From: Bugula neritina
Lineage: Eukaryota > Bryozoa > Gymnolaemata > Cheilostomatida > Bugulidae
Reading direction: 5' to 3'
Assembly (NCBI GenBank): GCA_964035545.1
Contig: OZ037768.1
Location: forward strand, 15,965,375-16,029,374
Length of the DNA: 64,000 bases
Positions 1 to 11,600 of the stretch are shown here, piece after piece. Position numbers and translations under genes: made by a program. The notes under the pieces are model-generated. The model was given only the letters and a program-made list of their open reading frames with translations, had not been told where the DNA came from and ran no database searches. Within the stretch, counting starts at the first letter, position 1, and the number at the start of each line of letters is the position of its first letter.

Positions 1-3000
1 TGTAATCCTGAAGAAGCTGTGCAATCTTCTGGATTGGTTATAGAAGCCATTGTTGAGAATCTAGAAATAAAGCAAAAGCTATTTTCTGCTTTGGACAAAG
101 TTGCACCTAAGTATACTTACTATTTATATATAATAAATACATTAGGATTATTTATACAGCTACATGGAAAATTTCCTAAGCATAAAGCACTTGAGAATAG
201 TTATGTACATTATAAGCATTTTACTGTTATATAAGCACTAGTCTATTTATTTACAGGGAAACACTATTCACCAGTAATACTTCATCTATTCCTATAAAGG
301 ATATTGCAGTTTCAACTCAAAGGTTGGACCGATTTGGTGGACTTCATTTTTTTAATCCCGTTCCAATGATGAAACTTTTAGAGGTAAAATAGATTTCTCT
401 GTTGCTTTCATTCTAAATTTACAATGCCCAAGTTCACTCTATCTGCTTTGGCTAACTTATACAAACTTGGCGACTCTAATACAGTTCCTTACACGGTTTT
501 GTAGTGATGAGTGTACCCAGTGGTCCCCGTGGTGTAATGGTTAGCACAATTCAGTTGATACTTTAAAGTTAAAATGGGCAGCTCTTTCAAGTAGCTACTT
601 AAAGTCTCTATTTGACTATATACTATGATAATATATGCCAGGCATCATTCGCTGTCTTTCCATGAACCGATATTGGCCAGATCGATTCATGGGAAGGCAT
701 CAAAGATCAATCTCAGTCGATCTGAGCTGGTTGGTCTGTGGAGATCGAACTCAGATCGATCTCAAGGCAATAAGACCATGGAAAGATGGCAGATCAATCT
801 GAGAAGTAGAAAAAGACTGCTGGCTAAAATATTGTCTGCTAATAAAAATGATAACTTATTTTTAATTACTAAGGAAAGTACTTAATAATTACGATAGCCA
901 CCTTTTCAGATGCAAAAACTTCGACTTTAAGTACAATGATTAAGACAACTGAATTATATGAAATTATAGACGGTAGAAGGTACAACAAGTGGGAGCATCT
1001 AAATTGAATTGACTAGTAAAACCTACTTTCATTAGTTATTTGCTGTATAATTTTAAAGTTGCGTTTATACCTTCACGATTTTCAGTCAGAAATTCAATTT
1101 GGCCGGGTTGAAATTTCTCCGAGTTGCATTGCATTGTAAAAGCCACTCACAAATTTTTTTGTATTGTGGTAACTTAATCGGCCGATTTCAGAATAATACA
1201 CAAAAGGAGTAATAACGCCTTGTAAACATCGTTATTTTAGTTATGACGTTGGCGATTAGATGACGTACTTATATGTTAATAATTATATCACATACGCCTT
1301 CTTAATTATCGCTTTTATGCTGTCAACTTCACTAATTCACGACATTTACAAAGGGCATCAAATAGCGATTAGGCGAGTCAGATTTCATTTTTAGAAATTA
1401 AGCTTCCGCATCAATATAATTTCAACGATTTTCAGTTTGACTATAAAGGGGTACCTGGACAAGTGTTATTAACTGAAACTCAGTATTTTTTCAGCAGAGG
1501 TATAAAAGCAACTTAAGCCTAACAATCCTGTAAGTTCATGAATAATATGCAAGACAGCTATTATTTTATATAAGCTGTCAAGCTAAAAAATTAAGAATAA
1601 TTATTTTTAATTGGCCAAGTTGCTTTACACTGAAAGCTTAGCTGCGTATAGTTGATAGCTGGCATTAATTTTTAGACAATCTTATATTCTAACCGCAGTA
1701 GCTTTAATCACACAGATGGGCGAACAAATTATACAGTTAAATTATCCTTCATTTAAGAGGAGGCAACTCTGCGAGATCGATCTGACACTCTCATGGAAAA
1801 ACGATCGATCTGAGCACATTTCTCAGATCAATCTCAGCGAGATGGATCTAAGATCGATTCATAGAAAGCTGGTGATTATTATTATAGGAATTGGAAAGTA
1901 TATCATAAATGGGGAGCTGCTACTGGCATTTTGTTCTTGGTATCAGCTTGTTGTCACCTGCACAATTTTCAAACACAGGCAGCATCACAAAGCTACCCGG
2001 ATGCACCCTTGTTTTAAACATTGGCATCTCATAGGTTATGTTATTACAAGGTAGAAGTACCAGAATGATGTGCTGAATACCAGAGCAATGAGAGGTGCTG
2101 ATTGCTCAAACGACCAAATCATTGCTAGGTTTAAGTTAGCATTTTCATTGAGGAAAGCAAAGAACAAGACATGAGGCAACTCATCTTACAAGCTGAATGT
2201 AGGAAAACTGCTAAATGAATATGTATTACAGGTGTTTCAGAAACTGGTGGATAGACAATGGACTACAAAGATGATAAAGATGTAACCTTAGAGGAGAAAT
2301 GGGACAGGTCAAAGATCTCGGCCTTCAACACAGCTGATGAAGTCCTTGGTAAAACTGAAAGAAGACATTGATATTGGTTGGGTGAATATGATGCAGAACT
2401 GAATGCATTGCTTGATGAATGAAATAAGGCTAAACCAAAAGCACTACAGTGGGGAACAAGAAATAGCACTGATGGACTAGCGCAAGCCTGAAGCAAATTA
2501 CATAAATAGGCATGAAAAAAGAAGTGTCAGTGGTGAAGGAAAATTTGGAAGCTGATGAAAATGGCCATAGAGAATGCTTCAACCACAGAATAGTGGCACC
2601 GCCTAATCACTTGAGCAAGATGGTGAAACAGTACTGATAGCAAAGGATGACGCCCTGAAAAAGTTTGCACCGCATTTTGACCAGCTGCTAAATGTACCTG
2701 GGAAAGTGGATCAGAAGCTTTCAATAGTCTCATATATAGGCTGCCTAGTGTAAACCTAGATGACATGCCAAGCTTTGATGAACTGCTGGAAGCAATAGAT
2801 GCAACCAAGGAGAATAAGGCTCCTGGGGAGTGTGGCATTCCAGCTGGAGTGGTGAAGTATGGCGGAATCAAGCTTAAAGAGAAACTACATGATCTGATTG
2901 CTTACACCTGGAGTAATAAAAAGTGACCACAGAACTGAAAAGGGCAGTAAGAAGGTTTGTGGAAATTATAGAGAAATATCACTTTTGTGTATAGCTGTAA

Positions 3001-6000
3001 AGATTACAGCCTGTATTATCCTCAACAGAATTAATGAAAAGGTAACTCTAAGTATGCTTCCTGAGACACAGTGTGGGTTTCACTACAGTAGGAGCACTAT
3101 TGAAGAAGTTTGGCTTCACTGAGAAATCACCAACTTAATCAGAGCCCTTCATTTAGGGATGCAAGCTGAGGTCGTGCAATGTAAAGACATATTAAGCAAG
3201 TTCCCAGTAGCCAATGGTGTTCTTTTGCCCATATTATTTTTATTATACCTGACTGCTATGCTAGAAATGGCAAGAAGGGATTTAAATTCAAACTAGAGAT
3301 GGGGCTGATATAATTGATGTGGTTCAGTTGAAGTCCAAAACTCGTACTACCAAACACCTAGTTAGAAGAGATGTTTGCAGACGACAGCGCTTTGGTAGCA
3401 TACTCCGCTGCAGCCATGCGGGTGCTAGTGGACAAATTTGCAAAAGTGGCGGCTCAGTTCAGCTTAAAAATCAACATTAAGAAGACAGAATACATGTACC
3501 AGCCAGTCAAACTAATTTACCCACTCCCTGGGGCCAAAGTTATTACAATAGACCAAGAACCACTTCTTTTTGCCTCAGACTTCACATATGTTTTTCTGCA
3601 CTGCAAAAATAGATAAAGAGCTTCAAAACTGAATAGGCAATGCAAGTGCGACTTACAGAAAACTCTAGCAGAGACTGTGGAACAACAGAAATGTCTTCAT
3701 AAAGGTTGAATGTAAAGTCTATAGAGCTGTGGTGCTCTCAAGTCCCCTCTATGGAGCTGAAACATGGACAACATACAGGACACAGGTGAAGAAGCTAAGC
3801 ACTTTCATAATGAGACAATCAAACGCCATAATAGCTGTAAAGTAGTATGACAAAATCACGAATGACGAAATACTAAGATGTGCCAACTTGCAATGTGTGG
3901 CTAAAATTCTTATAAAAAAGAACCTGAGATGGTTAGGTGATGTGCACAAAATTGAAAATGACCGGCTATTAACTCCCAGACATAGACTCAGATTTAAGGA
4001 TTCTGCTAAGAGAAACAAAATGGGGAATGATCAACTTCAGTTCCTGGAACCGGCAGCTACCAACAGATTTTCATGGAGAGCTGCAACCAAATCAAAGCCA
4101 AATTCCTAAAACCAAGTTGCATAAATAGAGGGGTTTCAAACATCCCTCTAGGGGAATTTGTATTTTAAAGTTGTCTTCCCCTACAGGGATTGGAGGCAGT
4201 CTTGATGATATATAGAAAGCCCATAAAATAAGTAGAAATGTAAGGTTTGAGTGAAGACTACTACTAGTATGTTTCATTTTTTCTGGGATTAATATTTTGG
4301 CATAAGTACACATATGAGCAGTTTCAGAAAATTTTTGTTAATGATAAATGGCACAAAAACAAAACTTCAAAGCATATTTGTGGTTTTAGTTATTGAGCAA
4401 ATCTGAAGCTGGCAGCTGTCATTATTATTTGCTTTGCTGACTGTAACCAGTCTGTTTAGAGCTGCTAACCTTTCAACTATTATAACAATAATAACATGCT
4501 GGTACACTATATAGCTGCACTAGTGGGCTCTGTCTTACTGAACTCCAAATGCTCCAAATTATGGGTTGGAACACATGCCTGTACGTTTATGAAGGCACTG
4601 GCTCATTTGTATTAACATGTTCACATACTTACACACCTATGCTATGAAAATAACTAAGCCACCCTGCTATCTAATATTTCTATATATAAAAAAAATCATT
4701 ATAAATATAAAGATATGTATTAAAATAGATAGATTAAATTTGTAATTTCAAACAACAGCTTATCTAAAAATGCTAAACACTGTACAACTATATATATATA
4801 TATATTTTAAAAGCATTTGTTTACATGGCATGCCTGCAAGTCAACGAAAATATTTAGAGAACAGTAAAAAGAAGCATATAAATTTCAGAATAGTTTCTTC
4901 TTTTCTGAGATGAATATTTTGGAAATGTCCCACAATTCAACATTTAAATAAAGTCTGTAAAAGTATTTTTCACAGTGTATCCTCAATGAATAATTATTCT
5001 TGCAAGCTGGTTTGCGTTTGTTCTGGCATGCCATTTTACAGTGGTCTAGTTAACTAGGTCAAAGTTCATTGAGGTCATGGAATTGTTTTATTAACCTCTG
5101 TGTGTTGACAAAATACTATCATTGGATTTAGAGCTTCTCTAAGCAACTTCACAGTCTGATTAAATATCTGCGATACCTGCCTAGTAGACAATCCAAACCT
5201 AAAAAAATAATAGACTAAATCCTTGTATTACGTGTATGAATGAAAAATAATGCAACAAATTGGCTAAAGCATGTTCAAGTAATGTGAAAAACTCGAAATA
5301 TAAATGAGTCAAACTAGAGCTAGTCAAGTGTGTAGTGTTTTTGCCCGATTTATATGGGTTGTTTAATCAGCTTATTATGTAGTGATGTAATCCTATATAA
5401 TGTAATTTAAGTTAGACAGCTAAAGTTGGACAGTTCTCATCGTGCACTTTCTTGAACAAGCAGTTATGTAATATAGAGAGACAGCTACTCAACAGAGAGC
5501 TTCAAGCAAACAAAATTCTTGCAACGAGGTTGATTGAATACAAAACAGCTGCTGTTATTCTTATAGCAGCATGCATTGTATAAGAGATAGCCTGATGGTT
5601 CACATAATTTACATACAGTGACACCACTAAAAATTATTAGAAACCACAGAAAAGATATAAAGGAGAGAATGCTGGCACAAAGGAAGTATAGCAATGTGGT
5701 CAGATATATGGCTGAAAACTGACCTAGAGATAAATAAGTACAAAATGTACATAATGTAGCTAAATCAGCAAAGCCAAATGATTTGATATAAAAAGTATTA
5801 TCTGGGAATTTAGTGAAACTTAGTAGCATTATTTAAAACTCCACCTTTGAGCAAGATCGTATGGAGTAAAGCCAATCTTAATTTCATTAGTGTCATAAGA
5901 ATGCAGTCATTATGACCTAGTTCGTTCTTTCTATACTCTACAGCTGGTACTAAATGTACATTTCAACTCTTTTTTGGAAACAAGCCAAGTTGCTTTGGCT

Positions 6001-8135
6001 GAAAAGTGCTTTTTTTGATGATTTTTTTCTGCAATGCAGCAGTATATAATTTACAATGCTCCAAAAACATTTCTGTATTAGGAATGTTGGTATACAAACA
6101 GCTTGCAAAAATAATTATTTATTGAGAATACACTGTGAAATTTTTTTACAGACTTTATTTAAATGTTGAATTGTGGGACATTTCCAAAATATTCATCTCA
6201 GAAAAGAAACTATTCTGAAATTTATATGCTTCTTTTTACTGTTCTCTAAATATTTTCATTGACTTGCAGGCATGTCATGTAAACAAATGCTTTTAAAACA
6301 TATATATATATATAGTTATACAGTGTTTGGCATTTTTAGATAAGCTGTTGTTTGAAATTACAAATTTAATCTATCTATTTTAATAAATATCTTTATATTT
6401 ATAATGATTTTTTTATATATAGAAATATTAGATAGCAGGGTGGCTTAGTTATTTTCATAGTATAGGTGTGTAAGTACGTGAACATGTTAATACAAATGAG
6501 CCAGTGCCTTCATAAACGTACAGGCATGTGTTCCAACCCATAATTTGGAGCATTTGGAGTTCATTGAGACAGAGCCCACTAGTGCAGCTATATAGTGTAC
6601 CAGCATGTTATTATTGTTATAATAGTTGAAAGGTTAGCAGCTCTAAACAGACTGGTTACAGTCAGCAAAGCAAATAATAATGACAGCTGCCAGCTTCAGA
6701 TTTGCTCAATAACCAAAACCACAAATATGCTTTGAAGTTTTGTTTTTGTGCCATTTATCATTAACAAAACTTTCTGAAACTGCTCATATGTGTACTTATG
6801 CCAAAATATTAATCCCAGAAAAAATGAAACATACTAGTAGTAGTCTTCACTCAAACCTTACATTTCTACTTATTTTATGGGCTTTCTATATATCATCGAG
6901 ACTGCCTCCAATCCCTGTAGGGGGAGACAACTTTAACATACAAATTCCCCTAGAGGGATGTCTGAAAACCCTCTATTGACTGCAAGAGATAATAGATGCC
7001 AGTGCACCACCTTATAGTCCGGTCATATACAGGGCAATTTTCTTTAAAAAGGATACAATAGCTTAGGTCTAAAAATACTTGTTTTTTTTTAGTAGTATTG
7101 CTTCTTGAAAGGCAATAAATATTCTACTACGAACAATGTGTTTCATAATAGATAGTTAAAACATTGATACAACAGTTTCCTGAATTTGAAAACATGTCAA
7201 AACTTTGATGATTATTTTGCTTGTTCTCTCATAAGAGAAGACATTACATCATAAGCATGTATCAAATTGGTTTCCTGTCTGAATATGTAGCTACTGGCAA
7301 ATACTATTTTAGGCATATCATTTATCTCAGTTCATGAACCAGTTGAATGATTGCTGTAATTTTCAAAGTTTATTTTGTGTAGTAAGTGGTGTTTAGTAAG
7401 TCGTGTGTAGTAAGTATTGTGTAGTTAGTAGTGTGTAGTCAGTAGTATGTAGTAAGTAGTGTGTAGTAAGTAGTGTAGTAGGTAGTGTGTAATAAGTAGT
7501 GTGTAGTACGTAGTGTGTAGTACGTAGTGTGTAGTAAGTGGTGTGTAGTAAGTGGTGTGTGGTCAGTAGTATATAAAATTGAGCTAGGATTAGTTTTCTG
7601 GTGGCTAAATTGAATTCACTCTTTTGTTATTTCATATTATTTTGTTGAAGGTTATTAGAATTCCAGAAACAACTGATGAAACGTTTAACTCATTGCTGGA
7701 GTACGGAGCTGCTGTTGGTAAAACTACAGTCAACTGCAAGGTAATAACCGCTGTAACTAACACCATGTAAGCTAAGCTATGTAAAAGGGTCCAATCTGTA
7801 TGCAGATATTAAATTTATAAATTTTGCAGGACACGCCTGGGTTCATAGTAAACCGATTGCTTGTGCCGTATATGGCAGAAGCGGTTAGAATGCTAGAGAG
7901 AGGTGATGCCTCAGCTAAAGATATAGATATTGCAATGAAGCTGGGAGCTGGTTATCCGATGGGTCCATTTGAATTAGCTGATTATGTGGGACTCGATACC
8001 ATGAAGTTTATTCTCGAAGGCTGGAGCAAAAACTATCCAGATGTTGAAATATTCAAGCAGAGTGAAATGATGAATAAGTTGGTTGCTGAAGGTAGACTTG
8101 GTCGAAAATCTGGAAAGGGGTTTTATGACTACTGA
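1..8135 (+). CDS. HADH: 3-hydroxyacyl-CoA dehydrogenase, 3' part of gene
   Basis: Exons: 1-110, 257-383, 7651-7740 and 7830-8135 (stop TGA 8133-8135). They join in phase to 210 codons plus stop. The N-terminal part, including the nucleotide-binding GxGxxG region, lies left of the window. The enzyme oxidises L-3-hydroxyacyl-CoA to 3-ketoacyl-CoA with NAD+ in mitochondrial beta-oxidation. Family marks seen: [14 protein letters not shown], then SNTSS, then [15 protein letters not shown] with the catalytic His and Glu of the family's His-Glu pair. The C-terminal domain has [34 protein letters not shown] and a KSGKGFYDY end typical of short-chain HADH. All junctions are GT-AG. The second intron (384-7650) is very large and full of repeats. 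The gene runs tail-to-tail with BMS1. Identity is secure; the symbol follows the metazoan HADH family. Confidence 0.93.
522..548 (+). pseudogene. 5' half of a tRNA-Gln-like sequence (tRNA relic or SINE head)
   Basis: Positions 522-547 resemble the acceptor and D-arm half of a eukaryotic tRNA-Gln, including an A-box-like GGTGTAATGGTTAGCAC. The similarity stops near position 548. No good anticodon stem follows, and only a very poor B-box-like stretch is seen around 580-595, so this is not a working tRNA. It could be a tRNA fragment or the head of a tRNA-derived SINE in the HADH intron. Confidence 0.45.
679..1864. repeat. Two clusters of AGATCGATCT-type motifs
   Basis: Two clusters, at about 679-803 and 1772-1864, contain many copies of a degenerate palindromic motif (AGATCGATCT, AGATCAATCTSAG, GATCGATTCAT). 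The roughly 970 bp between them lacks the motif. The second cluster ends just before recognisable LINE sequence starts. Clustered subterminal motifs are common in DNA transposons, but I could not see terminal inverted repeats or a target duplication, so the element type is open. Confidence 0.5.
1881..4113 (+). pseudogene. Decayed non-LTR retrotransposon (LINE) copy
   Basis: This is a 5'-truncated LINE in the same orientation as HADH. It reads with many frame changes and stops. In order it shows: the end of an AP-endonuclease domain ([17 protein letters not shown], about 2000-2055); a linker; RT fingers ([15 protein letters not shown], then [14 protein letters not shown], about 2950-3110); the RT active-site box [11 protein letters not shown] (3374-3406); and a C-terminal region with YGAETWTTY and a [17 protein letters not shown] motif (about 3750-3970). 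The frame ends near ATKSKPNS at about 4109. This domain order and these motifs occur in animal LINEs often mis-annotated as craniofacial-development-protein-2-like. It is not functional. Its 3' end abuts the foldback element at 4117. Confidence 0.85.
4117..6985. mobile_element. Foldback-type element with very long inverted repeats
   Basis: The left arm, about 4117-5015, and the right arm, about 6095-6985, are reverse complements with high similarity by eye. One stretch of about 160 bp differs at only a few bases. Both outer ends carry TTGCA, then three variable bases, then AATAGAGGG. The spacer of about 1.08 kb (5016-6094) contains no recognisable transposase; the longest open stretches are short and unconvincing. 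The two short open frames in the arms (4092-4313 minus and 6740-6979 plus) are the same sequence read from each arm and are not evidence of a protein. No clear target-site duplication was found, so the superfamily is unassigned. It lies in the HADH intron, directly after the LINE 3' end. Confidence 0.75.
7378..7571 (+). repeat. 14-bp minisatellite in HADH intron
   Basis: This array of about 14 imperfect copies has a unit close to AGTAGTGTGTAGTA (period 14, with slips). It ends about 80 bp before the 7651 exon. In the HADH sense many copies contain GTAAGT, the core of a 5' splice site. Confidence 0.85.
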
Positions 8136-8369
8136 AAGCGGTTGAAAATTGGTGTAATGATATCTTTCAATTAGATATGGTTTACATAAAAGCTCTGTAG
8201 CATCATCCAGTATGTATGGATGCTATTACTCTGTTTGTTTAATGATAAGCAAAATAACTTTTTGGACAGCTATTCAACATTATGCTTCACAGATGCTTTT
8301 GTGATGTCATATAATATGGGGGGTTGCTGAACTATCTAAGGTGTTTGTTTTGCCACTAGCTCTACTAAC

Positions 8370-8375
8370 AATAAA
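8370..8375 (+). promoter_or_regulatory. Candidate HADH polyadenylation signal
   Basis: AATAAA lies about 235 nt after the HADH stop codon and is followed by a CT microsatellite at about 8404-8422. It is a canonical hexamer at a plausible distance; use is inferred. Confidence 0.5.
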
Positions 8376-8600
8376 TAAATATTTAATGAAAGTTGTTACC
8401 ACCCCTCTCTCTCTCTCTCTCTTGATAGACTAATTCTGTAAATCCTAATTTGAAAAGCAGGCAGCATCTATTGTAACATTTATGCATGTAATAGGCATTT
8501 CTTTGCAGAGTACAGATATAGTGTACATGAAAGCTTCAACAGCTTGCAATGTTTCTAGTTCCTTATTAAAATTATCATATATAGCCTTGTACCACATTAA

Positions 8601-8606
8601 TTTATT
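8601..8606 (-). promoter_or_regulatory. Candidate BMS1 polyadenylation signal
   Basis: TTTATT on the plus strand gives AATAAA on the BMS1 strand, about 92 nt after the BMS1 stop at 8698. The HADH and BMS1 3' ends would then be about 230 bp apart without overlapping. Confidence 0.55.
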
Positions 8607-8697
8607 TCAATTAAAATGTAAATAATAAGTAACTCTAATTTAATTTCTCTCTCAATATCATCCAACATAATGTACAGTGTGATACATAATAAACATA

Positions 8698-11600
8698 TTA
8701 TTCATCTGCTTCATTGAAATTCATTTTCTTGTGAACCTTTTCCTTAATCTTCCCTAGCTTAGTGTACAGCTCCTTTCTCACTCTCTGCCTAACCCTATCC
8801 TTTGCTGCTTCTTCAGCCTTCTTCTTCTGTCTGTAATGATATGAGTGAGCAGTGAGTCAACCATCTACCGTAGTTAGTAGTCAACACACTCAGAATATTA
8901 AATACTTACCACTCAAAAACCTGATTTACTGTTGACTTTTGCCAAAAAAGTAAAAAAACTAAACCAGAAACTGAAGCACAATTCCTCAACTTCAGTGGCA
9001 ACCAGGTAAACACAAGTAACTGAAAAACTTTTCAAAATTTTCTGAGCTAAAACTTTTCAGGACAATTGTCGGAAGTGTCAATGCAGGAAATAACATCAAA
9101 TTAATGACACATGCCAAGTTTATCACATACATTGTTGAATCTAATGTCCCAACATTACTACACTTACAAAATCTCTAAAAATTATCAACAGTAACTCTGT
9201 TGTAGCAGAACCCTATGCCTAGTTCATCTTATAGATCCTCAGAAACAACCAAAATCAACAAGCTGAAGCAGTTTTAACAAAGAAGCTAATTATTTTGAAG
9301 AAATGACAATTTATTTCATATTTTGTTTAGTTTAAACTCCGTTTTCGTACCAGTCTAGCAAGCAGATCAATAATTTGAGAGAAACTGCTGTACCTGTAAT
9401 CTCTGTGCCGCTGTTGCCTATCTTCTCTAGACTTAATCTCTTTCACAGTATGTATTGTTCTCATCTGGTTGAGTAGCTGGTCTCTCTTTTTCTCGTGAGT
9501 GTCTCTAATCACTGCCACACGTTTACTGGTTATTGGATCTTCCCATTTACCTCTAACTTTAGGCTTATAGTCAAAAGGCAAATCTTTCTGCAACTTTCTA
9601 GGAACTGTGAATGGCTTCAAATGATGTTGCTTACGAACTGGTTCCTGTGAAGACAGCAAATATTTTACTTGAGTCAAAAATAAAGTAACAGCTTGTTTTA
9701 TTATTTGTAACATGCACATGTAGCATGATCGATGGTGGAACACATACAAGAAAGCATCGAATAACAAATCTGATAACATAATTTTTTATCCATCGAGTAT
9801 GTTGAGCTCCAGAATTCTATGCAATAACTTCTGTATAACAATTTGGTAACACAATCTCCACACAACAAGCATGAGATTTACAAACCTTTTGATATTGAGA
9901 GTCTTTGTTGAACAGAGCCTTAGAACTAGTTTCTTTTCTCAACATGCCAAGAGTTTTCATACCTTGCCACTCCGCTCTCTTGTCCGGGGGCATTATAAAG
10001 TTGGTAACTGGATTGAAGAACTTTGGCAATTCTACTTGGTACCATGTCTTGAGAAACACTATGTCTACAAGGCAGATTGTAAAACGTGTATGTTATCAAT
10101 GTGATTACAGCTACTACAGCCACTACGTACTACAGCTACTACATACTACAACCACCATCTACTACAGCTACTACATACTACAGCTACTACGTACTACAGT
10201 CACCACATACTACAGCTACTACATACTACAGCCACTACCGTACTACAGTTACTACATACTACAGCTACTATCTACTACAGCTACTAGGTACTACAGCCAC
10301 CATGTGCTAGAGCCACTACATACTACAACAACCATCTACTACAGCCACCACATACTGCAGCTACTATCTACTACAGTTACTACATACTACAGCTACTACG
10401 TACTACAGTCACCACCTACTACAGCCACTACATACTACAACCACCAGCTACTACATACTACAGCCACCACGTACTAGAGCCACCACATACTACAGCTACT
10501 ATCTACTACAACCACCAGTTACTACATACTACAACCACCAGCTACTACATACTACAGCTACTACATACTACAGCCACCACCTACTACAACTATGACATAC
10601 TACAGCCACCACGTACTAGAGCCACCATCTACTACAGATTCTACAGTACACTAACTGTGCAGCACGTACCACTCATAAGTATGGAGTCTTCAAATGTTGC
10701 TCTAAAAGCACCCTCAGGGGTTCTCAGTGCTTTCTTGACCTGCCCTCTGATTCCACTCACTGTTTTGATTTTAGCACCTTCAAACTTGGCTACCTCCAAC
10801 TGGCTGCTAAACATATCCTGTAAACACACACGTGATGTCAAACACGCATGGGCAATGTGCACTGGCTGTGTTTGTCTACAGATTAGCAATTGGTACAACA
10901 TATAACTACAAGGCACTAGGCAGGCAGTGTGTTTCCTTCTAGAAACAGTATTTTGCCTCCATAAAACTAATTATAGAAAAGGCTTAAAAAAAAATAAAAA
11001 AATTATCACATGTTAAAATTCCTCCAAAGTAGGTCAATTGAAACAACTCATCAACCTTTATAAAAGCAGTTTTCTTGTGAACTTTTTCTGGATATCCAAT
11101 AAGTTTCAGTTTTTTCATAATAGCCATAGACTTGTCTTGAGATAGTATCACTCCTGTAGCACAGACTCGAAATCCTTTCTGATCAGCAGAGTAACTTTGT
11201 AGACAGAGCAAGCCTGTGTTCTGCGGCGTTGATGGGCCTACATTGTCACTTACAGACATTAGCTAGGAGCCAAATAAGTTTCTAATAATTTGTTGCAAAC
11301 AAAAGTCATTTACAGTAACATAATTAGCCTACTACTCTAAGCAAGCACTGAATACCATAGACTCACCCCAGAAAATAGCATTGCAATGCATGTGTTCAGG
11401 AGTGTATTTGAGATGACGATTTCTACCATTATGATCTTGTATAGTATACAATGGCAAAGACTGAAACCTTCTCCAACCAAGGCTGAATATAACCGGGTCT
11501 CTGGTCTTCAGGATTTTCCCATACCATCTGTGTTTCTTAAATCTTGCCTGTGATACAAATTAATCAGACCATGCAAGAGCTTGCAACTCCAACATGTGAT

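Noticed and set aside
9905-10477. 190-aa Tyr/Thr-rich plus-strand frame
   Set aside because: It starts in antisense of a BMS1 exon and then runs through a triplet-rich minisatellite; no homology to a known protein is visible.
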